Source of the DNA: Antedon mediterranea | Taxonomy: Eukaryota > Echinodermata > Crinoidea > Comatulida > Antedonidae | Direction: 5' to 3' | Length of the DNA stretch: 64,000 nucleotides | Assembly (NCBI RefSeq): GCF_964355755.1 | Contig: NC_092674.1 | Span: 997,001 to 1,061,000 of the forward strand | In this document: positions 1 to 11,400 of the stretch, one piece after another | Numbering within the stretch: position 1 is the stretch's first letter | Layout of the letters: the number at the start of each line of letters is the position of its first letter | Made by a program: the position numbers and the translations under genes | Notes under the pieces: generated by a model | What the model was told of the DNA's origin: nothing | Seen by the model: the letters and a program-made list of their open reading frames with translations, nothing else | The model's database searches: none

Positions 1-24
1 TTTTTGCTTTTCTCCATTAAATAG

Positions 25-3000
25 AATCAACCAACACATAATCCCGAAGCGCCAAAACATCTGGAAAGGAAACAAGAGGAGTGTATGTTTTATCTTAAAA
101 CAGGAGCATGTCGATTCGGAAACAGGTCAGTTTTGTAAAAAAATCGTGATTAATTATGAAATTGAAATGCTGATGGTGGTTTTGATTGATATAATGAGTA
201 AAAACCAATATTTTATCTTGTTCTGAAGGTGTTCATGTCATCATCCTTACCCTATTATTAGTACAACACTTTATCTTGTTGTGAAGGTGTTCACGTCATC
301 CTCCTTACCCTATTATTAACCAATATGTTATCTTGTTCTGAAGGTGTTCACGTCATCATCCTTACCCTATTATTAACCAATATGTTATCTTGTTCTGAAG
401 GTGTTCACGTCATCATCCTTACCCTATTATTAACCAATATGTTATCTTGTTCTGAAGGTGTTCACGTCATCATCCTTACCCTATTATTAGTACAACACTT
501 TATCTTGTTCTGAAGGTGTTCACGTCATCATCCTTACCCTATTATTAACCAATATGTTATCTTGTTCTGAAGGTGTTCACGTCATCATCCTTACCCTATT
601 ATTAACCAATATGTTATCTTGTTCTGAAGGTGTTCACGTCATCATCCTTACCCTATTATTAGTACAACACTTTATCTTGTTCTGAAGGTGTTCACGTCAT
701 CATCCTTACCCTATTATTAGTACAACACTTTATCTTGTTGTGAAGGTGTTCACGTCATCATCCTTACCCTATTATTAACCAATATGTTATCTTGTTCTGA
801 AGGTGTTCACGTCATCATCCTCACCCTATTATTAACCAATATGTTATCTTGTTCTGAAGGTGTTCACGTCATCATCCTTACCCTATTATTAGTACAACAT
901 TTTATCTTGTTGTGAAGGTGTTCACGTCATCATCCTTACCCTATTATTAACCAATATGTTATCTTGTTGTGAAGGTGTTCACGTCATCATCCTTACCCTA
1001 TTATTAACCAATATGTTATCTTGTTCTGAAGGTGTTCACGTCATCATCCTTACCCTATTATTAACCAATATGTTATCTTGTTCTGAAGGTGTTCACGTCA
1101 TCATCCTTACCCTATTATTAGTACAACACTTTATCTTGTTCTGAAGGTGTTCACGTCATCATCCTTACCCTATTATTAACCAATATGTTATCTTGTTCTG
1201 AAGGTGTTCACGTCATCATCCTCACCCTATTATTAACCAATATGTTATCTTGTTCTGAAGGTGTTCACGTCATCATCCTTACCCTATTATTAGTACAACA
1301 CTTTATCTTGTTCTGAAGGTGTTCACGTCATCAGCCTTACCTTATTATTAGTACAACACTTTATCTTGTTGTGAAGGTGTTCACGTCATCATCCTTACCC
1401 TATTATTAGTACAACACTTTATCTTGTTCTGAAGGTGTTCACGTCATCATCCTTACCCTATTATTAGTACAACACTTTATCTTGTTGTGAAGGTGTTTAC
1501 GTCATCATCCTTACCCTATTATTAACCAATATGTTATCTTGTTCTGAAGGTGTTCACGTCATCATCCTTACCCTATTATTAACCAATATGTTATCTTGTT
1601 CTGAAGGTGTTCACGTCATCATCCTTACCCTATTATTAGTACAACACTTTATCTTGTTCTGAAGGTGTTCACGTCATCATCCTTACCTTATTATTAGTAC
1701 AACACTTTATCTTGTTCTGAAGGTGTTCACGTCATCATCCTTACCCTATTATTAGTACAACACTTTATCTTGTTCTGAAGGTGTTCACGTCATCATCCTT
1801 ACCCTATTATTAACCAATATGTTATCTTGTTCTGAAGGTGTTCACGTCATCATCCTTACCCTATTATTAACCAATATGTTATCTTGTTCTGAAGGTGTTC
1901 ACGTCATCATCCTTACCCTATTATTAGTAAAACACTTTATCTTGTTCTGAAGGTGTTCACGTCATCATCCTTACCCTATTATTAACCAATATGTTATCTT
2001 GTTCTGAAGGTGTTCACGTCATCATCCTCACCCTATTATTAACCAATATGTTATCTTGTTCTGAAGGTGTTCACGTCATCCTCCTTACCCTATTATTAGT
2101 ACAACACTTTATCTTGTTCTGAAGGTGTTCACGTCATCATCCTTACCCTATTATTAGTACAACACTTTATCTTGTTCTGAAGGTGTTCACGTCATCATCC
2201 TTACCCTATTATTAACCAATATGTTATCTTGTTGTGAAGGTGTTCACGTCATCATCCTTACCCTATTATTAACCAATATGTTATCTTGTTCTGAAGGTGT
2301 TCACGTCATCATCCTTACCCTATTATTAACCAATATGTTATCTTGTTCTAAAGGTGTTCACGTCATCATCCTTACCCTATTATTAACCAATATGTTATCT
2401 TGTTCTGAAGGTGTTCACGTCATCATCCTTACCCTATTATTAACCAATATGTTATCTTGTTCTGAAGGTGTTCACGTCATCATCCTCACCCTATTATTAA
2501 CCAATGTGTTATCTTGTTCTGAAGGTGTTCACGTCATCATCCTTACCCTATTATTAGTACAACACTTTATCTTGTTCTGAAGGTGTTCACGTCATCATCC
2601 TTACCTTATTATTAGTACAACACTTTATCTTGTTCTGAAGGTGTTCACGTCATCATCCTTACCCTATTATTAGTACAACACTTTATCTTGTTCTGAAGGT
2701 GTTCACGTCATCCTCCTTACCCTATTATTAACCAATATGTTATCTTGTTCTGAAGGTGTTCACGTCATCATCCTTACCCTATTATTAACCAATATGTTAT
2801 CTTGTTCTGAAGGTGTTCACGTCATCATCCTTACCCTATTATTAACCAATATGTTATCTTGTTCTGAAGGTGTTCACGTCATCATCCTTACCCTATTATT
2901 AGTAAAACACTTTATCTTGTTCTGAAGGTGTTCACGTCATCATCCTTACCCTATTATTAACCAATATGTTATCTTGTTCTGAAGGTGTTCACGTCATCAT

Positions 3001-6000
3001 CCTCACCCTATTATTAACCAATATGTTATCTTGTTCTGAAGGTGTTCACGTCATCCTCCTTACCCTATTATTAGTACAACACTTTATCTTGTTCTGAAGG
3101 TGTTCACGTCATCATCCTTACCCTATTATTAGTACAACACTTTATCTTGTTCTGAAGGTGTTCACGTCATCATCCTTACCCTATTATTAACCAATATGTT
3201 ATCTTGTTGTGAAGGTGTTCACGTCATCATCCTTACCCTATTATTAACCAATATGTTATCTTGTTCTGAAGGTGTTCACGTCATCATCCTTACCCTATTA
3301 TTAACCAATATGTTATCTTGTTCTAAAGGTGTTCACGTCATCATCCTTACCCTATTATTAACCAATATGTTATCTTGTTCTGAAGGTGTTCACGTCATCA
3401 TCCTTACCCTATTATTAACCAATATGTTATCTTGTTCTGAAGGTGTTCACGTCATCATCCTCACCCTATTATTAACCAATGTGTTATCTTGTTCTGAAGG
3501 TGTTCACGTCATCATCCTTACCCTATTATTAGTACAACACTTTATCTTGTTCTGCAGGTGTTCACGTCATCATCCTTACCCTATTATTAGTACAACACTT
3601 TATCTTGTTCTGAAGGTGTTCACGTCATCCTCCTTACCCTATTATTAGTACAACACTTTATCTTGTTCTGAAGGTGTTCACGTCATCATCCTTACCCTAT
3701 TATTAACCAATATGTTATCTTGTTCCGAAGGTGTTCACGTCATCCTCCTTACCCTATTATTAGTACAACACTTTATCTTGTTCTGAAGGTGTTCACGTCA
3801 TCATCCTTACCCTATTATTAACCAATATGTTATCTTGTTCTGAAGGTGTTCACGTCATCATCCTTACCCTATTATTAACCAATATGTTATCTTGTTCTGA
3901 AGGTGTTCACGTCATCATCCTCACCCTATTATTAACAAATATGTTATCTTGTTCTGAAGGTGTTCACGTCATCATCCTCACCCTATTATTAACCAATATT
4001 TTATCTTGTTCTGAAGGTGTTCACGTCATCATCCTTACCCTATTATTAGTACAACACTTTTAATACGAGGTATGTTCACATGTTATTCTATGGAGCAAAG
4101 CTATAGAGATGAGTATGATGCTGATATTGCACTAGAGTTTGATGAAACAGAAACTCACACAGCCTTCCTTGAATTCTATGATGATGTGTTAGCAGAGTTC
4201 AGAAAAGCTGGCAAGGTTGTTCAGTTTAAGGTATACAATCTGTTTTTCTGCATACAATGATAACATTTTCATAAATACAATAACAAAAAGAAAGCAAAAA
4301 ATTATCAATTATTAAAATTTTATTTCAACTAGGTGTGTAAAAATTGGGAATCTCATTTGCGAGGTAATGTGTATGTTGAGTTTGAAAGCGAGGCAAGTTG
4401 TAGCAGTGCTTTCAGTATGTTTAACGCCAGATTCTACGCAGGTAGACAGATGTCGTGTGAATACTCCCCAGTAACTAATTGGAAAGCTGCTATTTGTGGT
4501 AAGTATATCTTATCAATAAATATTCAAATGCATTTAAATAATTGTGTACTGCATTCTATGTGTTTTATATTTTGTTGTGGTATTGAGTGGCACCGGATAC
4601 TTGTTTGGGTTCAATTCCTGTACTGGTAAAATATTTAATTTTGCAATTTATTTTGATTAAATGCTCAAATTTTACCAATTATTTTAAGTACATCAAATCT
4701 TTATAAATTCTTTTCTTCTATAGGTTTGTTTTACCAGAAGAAATGCCCAAAAGGAAAGAATTGCAATTTTCTTCATGTATTCAGAAATCCAGGAAATGAG
4801 TTTTTCGAGTCTGATCGAGCATCAGGTATGAGGGGTTCACAGAGAGGGGATTGGAGCAGTCGGCGGTCACATATGGGAAGTGAAAGAAGTTTCAGGACTC
4901 GCCATAGATGGCATTCAAGAGATGATGAAAGAGAGTATAGTAGGCGGCGACACAGAAGTAGAAGCAAAGACCGGCGGCGTAGAGGGAGCAAGGAGAGAAG
5001 AAGGAGCAGAAGTCACAGTAGGGAAAGAAATAGAAGTAAGAGTAGAGAAAGGCACAGAAAAAGGAAGAAAAATCAAAGTAAAGAAAGATATTCAAACAGG
5101 GATGATGTCAAGAGAAGTGAACGTAGCAGAAGTAAAGATAGATCAAGAAGTAAAAGCAGAGAGAGAAAACAAATTAAAGGAAGAAGTAGTAAAAGTAGAG
5201 ATAGATCAAGAAGTAACAGCAAAGAGAAAAAACAAATTAAAGGACGAAGTAGCAGAAGTAGAGATAGATCAAGAAGTAACAGCAGAGAGAGAAAACAAAT
5301 TAAAGAAAGAAGTAGCAGAAGTAGAGATAGATCAAGAAGTAACAGCAGAGAGAGAAAAGAAATTAAAGGAAGAAGTAGCAAAAGTAAAGATAGATCAAGA
5401 AGTAACAGCAGAGAGAAAAAACAAATTAAAGGACGAAGTAGTAAAAGTAGAGATAGATCAAGAAGTAACAGCAGAGAGAGAAAACAAATTAAAGAAAGAA
5501 GTAGCAGAAGTAGAGATAGATCAAGAAGTAACAGCAGAGAGAAAAAACAAATAAAAGGAAGAAGTAGCAGAAGTAGAGATAGATCAAGAAGTAACAGCAG
5601 AGAAAGAAAGCAAGAGATGCGCAAAGAAAGAAGGTCTCGTAGTCAAAGTAGAGAAACAGCACATTATCAAATACACAGTAATTCCACAAGTCCAGAAGAA
5701 CGTTCTAGAAGATCTAGAAGTTGCAGCAGAGAAGCAATTCAACGTTCAAAAAGATCACAAAGTAGAAAAAGAGACGGTAAAAAGCAAAGTCATTCAAAGA
5801 GTAATTCTATAAATTCAATTTACGAGAGAGAAATAAAACTTGAAAAAATACCGAAACAAGCATCACCTAACCAAATGGATAGATCTGGGAGCAGTCCATT
5901 AGAAGGGTCAAAAGGGTCATGTCAGAAAGAAACAAACTTTATAGTAAGCAATATTAAACAATTGCTAGAAGAGAAATACATGAATAAACATAAAAAATCG

Positions 6001-6114
6001 AAGCATAAAAAACACAAGAAAGACAAAAGGGTTAATACAAAACTTAACGAAATGATTGATGATCATAATTCAGAAAGTGGAAAAAAGTCTGCTAAGAATG
6101 GTAAAGATTATTAA
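25..6114 (+). CDS. ZRSR2: ZRSR2/URP-like U2AF35-related splicing factor (5'-partial)
   Basis: Four exons are visible: 25-125, 4017-4230, 4333-4498 and 4724-6114 (stop TAA 6112-6114). All junctions are GT-AG and the phases (2, 0, 1) keep one frame; upstream exons lie outside the window. Domain order: CCCH finger C-x8-C-x5-C-x3-H split by the first intron (CMFYLKTGAC...CSRHH); a UHM/RRM-like domain (GMFTCYSMEQ, HLRGNVYVEFE, AGRQMSCEYSPV); a second CCCH finger C-x7-C-x5-C-x3-H (ICGLFYQKKCPKG, CNFLHVFRNP); then about 430 residues rich in RS and KH. This matches vertebrate ZRSR2, which contacts 3' splice sites and supports U12-type intron splicing in the nucleus. The RS tail is longer than the human one because of an internal 21-residue repeat. 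The family assignment is firm; the function here is inferred from the family. Confidence 0.93.
203..4060 (+). repeat. 57/58-bp minisatellite spanning the 3' splice site of ZRSR2
   Basis: Roughly 65 tandem units fill the intron between exons 25-125 and 4017-4230. Each unit contains a pyrimidine-rich tract ending in TTGTTCTGAAG, identical to the true acceptor, followed by the first 40 or so bases of the downstream exon (GTGTTCACGTCATCATCC). Two types alternate: a 57-bp unit (AACCAATATGTTATC junction) and a 58-bp unit (AGTACAACACTTTATC junction). The last 58-type unit is the start of the real exon. A higher-order duplication of about 975 bp is visible: variant units at 2221 and 2346 recur at 3196 and 3321. 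Confidence 0.95.
5127..5610 (+). repeat. 63-bp in-frame tandem repeat encoding the RS domain
   Basis: About 7.5 copies of a 63-bp unit lie in the last ZRSR2 exon and encode a 21-residue unit of the type RSRSNSRERKQIK followed by (E/G)RSS(R/K)SRD. Copies differ by K/R and E/G changes but keep the frame, so expansion simply lengthens the arginine-serine tail. The leucine-rich open frames on the opposite strand are shadows of this repeat. Confidence 0.9.
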
Positions 6115-6157
6115 CATTTAAAGACAAGACTAACTATGTCAAAGAATTTTATTGATA

Positions 6158-6163
6158 AATAAA
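6158..6163 (+). terminator. Polyadenylation signal of ZRSR2
   Basis: AATAAA lies 44 bases after the ZRSR2 stop codon and is followed by a GT-rich stretch (GTTGTTTGTG). A very short 3'UTR is implied. Confidence 0.6.
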
Positions 6164-6200
6164 AGTTGTTTGTGTATCAATGTTTTTCTTCAGTACTACG

Positions 6201-6324
6201 TGTCTACAAACCTTATGTGACAACAATGTAATATGCCCATATATGGATATGATGATGTCATCACTACTATATTTGGGCATATCACTACCATATTTGGGCA
6301 CATTTTTTAGACATAGCTTTACAA
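6201..6324. mobile_element. Degenerate MITE-1 copy
   Basis: Shares the internal words ATATGCCCATATATGG, GATGTCATCA and CATATTTGGGCA with the better copies at 19010-19149, 30273-30424 and 38879-39010. The terminal CTCTGTCTACACTATCAAAC repeats are decayed here. Confidence 0.55.
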
Positions 6325-6400
6325 ACATTTTTATGTACATGTTGAGGTACAATATAAAAACCAACTTGGCATTTACCACCTTCGCTTTGCCTTGCTCTAC

Positions 6401-8149
6401 GGTGGCCCACAACTGTCACGCACACTATAACACAGAATCACACAATTAAAGAAGGAATTACACAATTAAAGAAGGAATCACACAATAAAAGAAGAAATCG
6501 CACAATTAAAGAAGAAATCGCATATAAACAAAAGAAAGCATGAAAATATAAAACGAAATGCACAAATAAAGAAGAGCTAAGCACAATTAAAGAAGTCCGA
6601 CACAAATTCGAAAGCTCCTCGCACAATTAAAGAAGTCCGCAACAAATTCGAAAGCTCCTCGCACAATTAAAGAAGTCCGCAACAAATTCGAAAGCTACTC
6701 GCACAATTAAAGAAGTCCGCAACAAATTAAAGTACAGTAGTCCGTATGGAACGCCATCGCTGCCTCCGGCAGCAAACTTAATTCTATTCGGCTCTTTTAC
6801 TATTACGTTCGGCTCTTTTAGCATTCGGCGCATTTCTATTCGGCCCATTTACCATTACGTTCGGCTCTTTCAGCATTCGGCGCATTTCTATTTGGCCTAT
6901 TTACCATTACGTTCGGCTCTTTCAGCATTCGGCGCATTTCTATTTGGCCCATTTACCATTACGTTCGGATCTTTCTGTATTGATTTGGCCCTTTTTTATT
7001 CGGCTCTTTCTGCATTACGTTCGGCTCTTATTGATTTGGCCCTTTTTTATACGCCGCAATTAAATTCTAACCTTTTACATGCGGTCAAATGGAAGAAAAT
7101 CAACGGCTGGAAACGAGTCTATGAAAAGTTTACAAAACAAATAGATGCAGCATGTAGAGTGTTTGGTTGGTTGAATTAAATGAATTTGAAAGCTATTTCA
7201 ATATGACTAATCATGTTATTGACATGATTAATGTGTTAGAGAAGTTGCAATTGTCCCACCTTATTGACCATTTTGAGAGAGAAAAGGTTGATTTATGGCA
7301 TAGGCTAGCTAGGCCTAGCCTAGTGTCAGCCTAACATTTAATAATAATAATTTACCCTTTCTCGCTCAAAATTTGTTAAAAGATGAATTAATTTTAGGTT
7401 ATTCAACACATCTTTAATCGGTTGGCTACTCATGGTTGGCGCCATGATGATGAAATGTTTGTAAACTTTTCATAGAATCATTTCCAGTCGTTGATTTTCT
7501 TCCATTTGACCCCATGTCAAAGGTTAGATTTTAATTGCGCCATATAAAAAAATGCCGATTTAAAAAGAGCCCAACGTAATGCAGAAAGAGCCGAATATAA
7601 AAGGGCCGAATCAAAAAGAGCCGAACGCAATGTTAAATGGGCCGAATAAAAAAGAGCCGAATGCTGAAAGAGCCGAACGTAATGGTAAATGGGCCAAATA
7701 GAAATGCGCCGAATGCTGAAAGAGCCGAACGTAATGGTAAATGGGCCGAATAGCGCCGAATGGTAAAAGAGCCGAACGTAATAGAATTAAAGCTTGCTGC
7801 CGGAGGCAGCGATGGCGTTCCATACGGACTACTGTACTTTAATTGTGCGAGGAACATTCGAATTTGTTGCGGACTTCTTTAATTGTGCGAGGAGCTTTTG
7901 ATTTTGTTGCGAACTTCTTTAATTGTGCGAGGAGCTTTCGAATTTGTTGCGGACTTCTTTAATTGTGCTTAGCTCTTCTTTAATTGCGCGTTTCTTCTTT
8001 ATTTGTGCATTTCGTCTTATATTTTCATGCTTTCTTTTGTTTATATGCGATTCCTTCTTTAATTGTGTGATTTCTTCTTTAATTGTGTGATTCCTTCTTT
8101 AATTGTGTGAATATGATTTATATAGTGTGCGTGACAGTTGTGGGCCACC
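6401..8149. mobile_element. Foldback-type element with about 700-bp inverted arms
   Basis: The left arm (6401 to about 7137) is the reverse complement of the right arm (about 7463-8149). The ends are GGTGGCCCACAACTGTCACG and its complement. Each arm holds two internal tandem arrays: a 40-bp repeat (CACAATTAAAGAAGTCCGC...) and a 51/52-bp repeat (ACCATTACGTTCGGCTC...). The spacer of about 325 bp has no coding potential. The open frames in the arms are repeat artefacts. The structure resembles FB/foldback DNA elements; the superfamily is not determined and no clear target-site duplication is seen. Confidence 0.75.
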
Positions 8150-8259
8150 ATACTTTTTGTGTAAAATAATAATAAATACATTTTAGAATTAAAATACTTA
8201 ATAATTAAAAAATGTTTGCTTAGAACTGGCCCTGCTGTGTGCATTCAATCCATGTATTT

Positions 8260-8287
8260 TATAAAGGTCTACGTCATAAGTGACGTA
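8260..8287 (+). promoter_or_regulatory. Candidate TPT1 promoter: TATA-like box and paired CRE-like sites
   Basis: TATAAA at 8260-8265 is followed by TACGTCA (8270-8276) and the mirrored TGACGTA (8281-8287), two CREB/ATF half-site-like motifs. CRE control of TPT1 is known in mammals. A pyrimidine start CCTTTT at 8350, 78 bases before the ATG, could be the 5'-TOP start expected of TCTP mRNA. The motifs are seen; their use is inferred. Confidence 0.35.
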
Positions 8288-8427
8288 TACACGTATATTT
8301 TCAGCAACTTTAACTTTACAAGTTTACCGTTGATGGCAGCAGCATCGTTCCTTTTGGTTGTCGGCTCACTGTCCGTTCGGTTCGTCTCATAAAAACTGTT
8401 GGGTAAAATCCTACAAAATCAGCCAAC

Positions 8428-11400
8428 ATGATTATTTACAAGGACCGGTTTACAGGTAATATACATATAACATTATATGTACTTCACTTGGCTTATATAT
8501 TTATTTAAATCTGTATTAAATATTGGTAAAATTTGCTTGAGTGTCTGTCCGGAAGTTAGCGTAGGCTTGCATGTAGTAGGAGGAGGCCTAGGCGGCGCTA
8601 CTGCAGTTTCGCACCACACTGTTATATCTTCGATTTCTTGCTTCATTTTTTTCTCGCACTCACATCATACAATTTTGGGCCATTATGTAACATGTTCCCA
8701 TGATTTAGCCACCGTTATATTACCTTTATCACAATAAAAAATGCCTTTCAAAACAGCTCCTTTTTTCGCGAAAACTTCGATTGAACTGTGGCCATTTTAG
8801 ATTCAGAAAATTGCCAGAAATCAATGTATGTTTTATTTTCTGTTTTTATTTTTAAACTGCAAAGAGTGGTTTTATAAAGAACCAGCTGTACATCAAAACG
8901 GCGTCGTACATAAAACATTGATAGGAACCATTAATATAAATAATAATAGTAATACTAATAATTAAATATTAATTTAACCTTTATTTCGCCAGCTGAAAAC
9001 ATTTCTTGCTTTTCAAAACTAAATAGGGTAGGCCTATGTGTAATCGGATTTTATAACACTGCCCTCTATAGTTTCTACAATTTTTTGGGTAAAATGAAGC
9101 ATAAATTCTGGCAATTAACTGATAAATATAAGATGGCCAACATTTCGCAGTGTGTTGACAGCGAGTTCAGTATTGTTTAAAATGTTTTGAAAAGTATTGT
9201 TATTTAAAAAAAATTACTTCGTAAGTGGTCGAATCGTATAAACATGTTACATAATATTATGTTGTGAGTGTAAAAAACGAAAGTTTAGGTGAGAAATCGA
9301 AGATATAACGGTGTGGTGCGAAACTGCAGTAGCGCCGCCTAGGCTTAGTCGATGAATCATTTTAGCCTACCAAACACTTTAACAAAGAACCATTCAAACT
9401 AAATTCATTTACTGCTGTGCCCGTTGGCTAGTCACAATGTGAGGGTTTCCCGATGTTTTCTGTAATTTTGTAAGCCTAGCTAGCCTAAACTTTAGGCCTA
9501 GGCTAGTCTAAAAGTCTATTAAAAGTGCTAGGCCCTAGCCTAGGCCTAGCACTTTTAATAGACTTAATAAATAAGAACGTTTTCTTGTTAAAATTGTTGT
9601 GTAAAGTGCTAGCCTCTGATCTAGTAGGCCTAGGGTAGGGCTCAGATCATGGGCCGCTACTTAGATTATATAGATAGTAGGCTTAGCCTGCTAGTAGTAG
9701 TAGCAGCCTCTCTCTGCTAACTTTATTATTTCTTTTATTTCAGAAGATGAAATGTTTTCAGATTCCTTGAAACTAGTGGAGGTAGCAGATGGTGCTTTAA
9801 TTGAATTTGACAGCAAAGTATGTATTGAATACTGACTAAATTAAATACACCAGAACATTTCATCATATCATTTATTTTGCCAATACAGTACAAAGAAAGA
9901 CATAAAAACATTACAATAAGTAAATCAATGAGGCAGGATCTCCTAATATTTATAAATAAAAATAACCGTTGAGAGGCTCTCCACATAGGCCTAGAAATAC
10001 TAACATAAAATGAATAACATACATAAAAATCATGAATTCTTATCATTTTGAGATAAAACGGTAAAATTCTGCATCATTTTGTTAAGCTAATGAATAATTT
10101 GTTTGTAAATTGTAGAAAGTAACCGACACAACAGACATGAGTACAGTTAATATTGGAGCTAATGCATCAGCAGAGGAAGCCCCAGAAGACGTTGACGATA
10201 TAGTTGAAAAAAAAGACTATGAAATTGTCATCTACCATAGGGTGAAATATGAAGAATCCAAACCCACAAAAGCTGAATTCAAAAGTTACATAAAAAGGCA
10301 TCTTAAAAAGTAAATGTGTTTTTTAAAAAAGTTTAATGTTGTACCCGATTACTAAAAATCCTACAATTGGATTGGAAGTATTATTTCTTTTTAGGTTGGG
10401 TGAAAGGCAAATCGAGGCATGAAAAAATAAAAAGAACTTTAAAAATAAAGAAACTCGATGGCTGTAGAGGAAAACTCTAATAGTTACTAGGCTAGGTACA
10501 GTACAGAAAGAAATTACTGCTTCGTATCTACGCGTAGGCTTTCGTAGATAGATCGTAGGTAGAACGTAGGTCATTGTTCTCTCCTACGATGTATTGTTTG
10601 TAGCCTACGATGTATTGTTCTCTCCTACGATGTATTGTTCGTAGCCTACGATGTATTGTTCTCTCCTACCTACGATGTATTGTTCGTAGCCTACGATGTA
10701 TTGTTATGAAATCTAGGCTACGCCTCGATCGTAGGGTGGTTCGTAGAAGCATGGACAATGCAAACAAACAATGTAATGTTTGCTAATTAAAATTCTACCT
10801 AAAGATAGTAGGTCAATTTTTGTAGCCGCCCTACGCATCGGTTATCCTAATTTGGATGGAAATCCGCCCACGAAACGACATCGGGCCGGTGGACCTCAGC
10901 TCACGTAGACTAGAGAGAGTCGAGGCTAGGCCTAGCCTGTTTCGGCGGCCTACACTATAAATTATTTATTCCTACCTTGTTGGGTTAGCGAATTATAAAA
11001 ACAACGACACCTAGGCTAGGACACCAACAAAATATATGCAAAATAATTATATATTCCATATTAAGATTTAACATACATAAATAGGCCTTTTAAAATGATT
11101 ACGACATGTATAAAGAAAAAGGCCCGACCAGAATTTGGAGGGGAAAAAACATGTGAGCTGAGCTGCAGTTTAGAGAGCGAGAGTATTATGTTTCATGTCA
11201 TGTGACACAAAATCCAGGTACACGATCTTAATTAATATTTTATCGTCGTCAGACGGTAGCCACCCTCTCCTCGTCGAGCTCGTACTAAGTAAAAAAAACA
11301 TGTGAGAGATTGCGGTAAGCAGAGAGTATCACGTTTCATGCCATGTGATAAAAAAAAAACTAGGTCTGTATTAATTACGGTCTTCTGTCGGCAGTCTTTT

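Noticed and set aside
203-4016. U12-type branch site (ATCCTTACCC resembles TCCTTAAC) in each unit
   Set aside because: It lies in the exonic part of the unit, about 40 bases before the next AG, and the donor GTCAGT at 126 is U2-type.
203-4060. CRISPR-like array
   Set aside because: Units are contiguous without unique spacers and the context is an animal intron.
325-4063. Long open frames translating to a repeated hydrophobic 19-residue unit (MLSCSEGVHVIILTLLLTN)
   Set aside because: They arise because the 57-bp unit is a multiple of three; the 58-bp units break the frame, and the exon-compatible frame is a different one. No sign of a real protein.
4773-5689. Antisense and +1 frames across the RS domain (leucine-rich or KEEVAEVEIDQEV-like)
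   Set aside because: Shadows of the 63-bp coding repeat.
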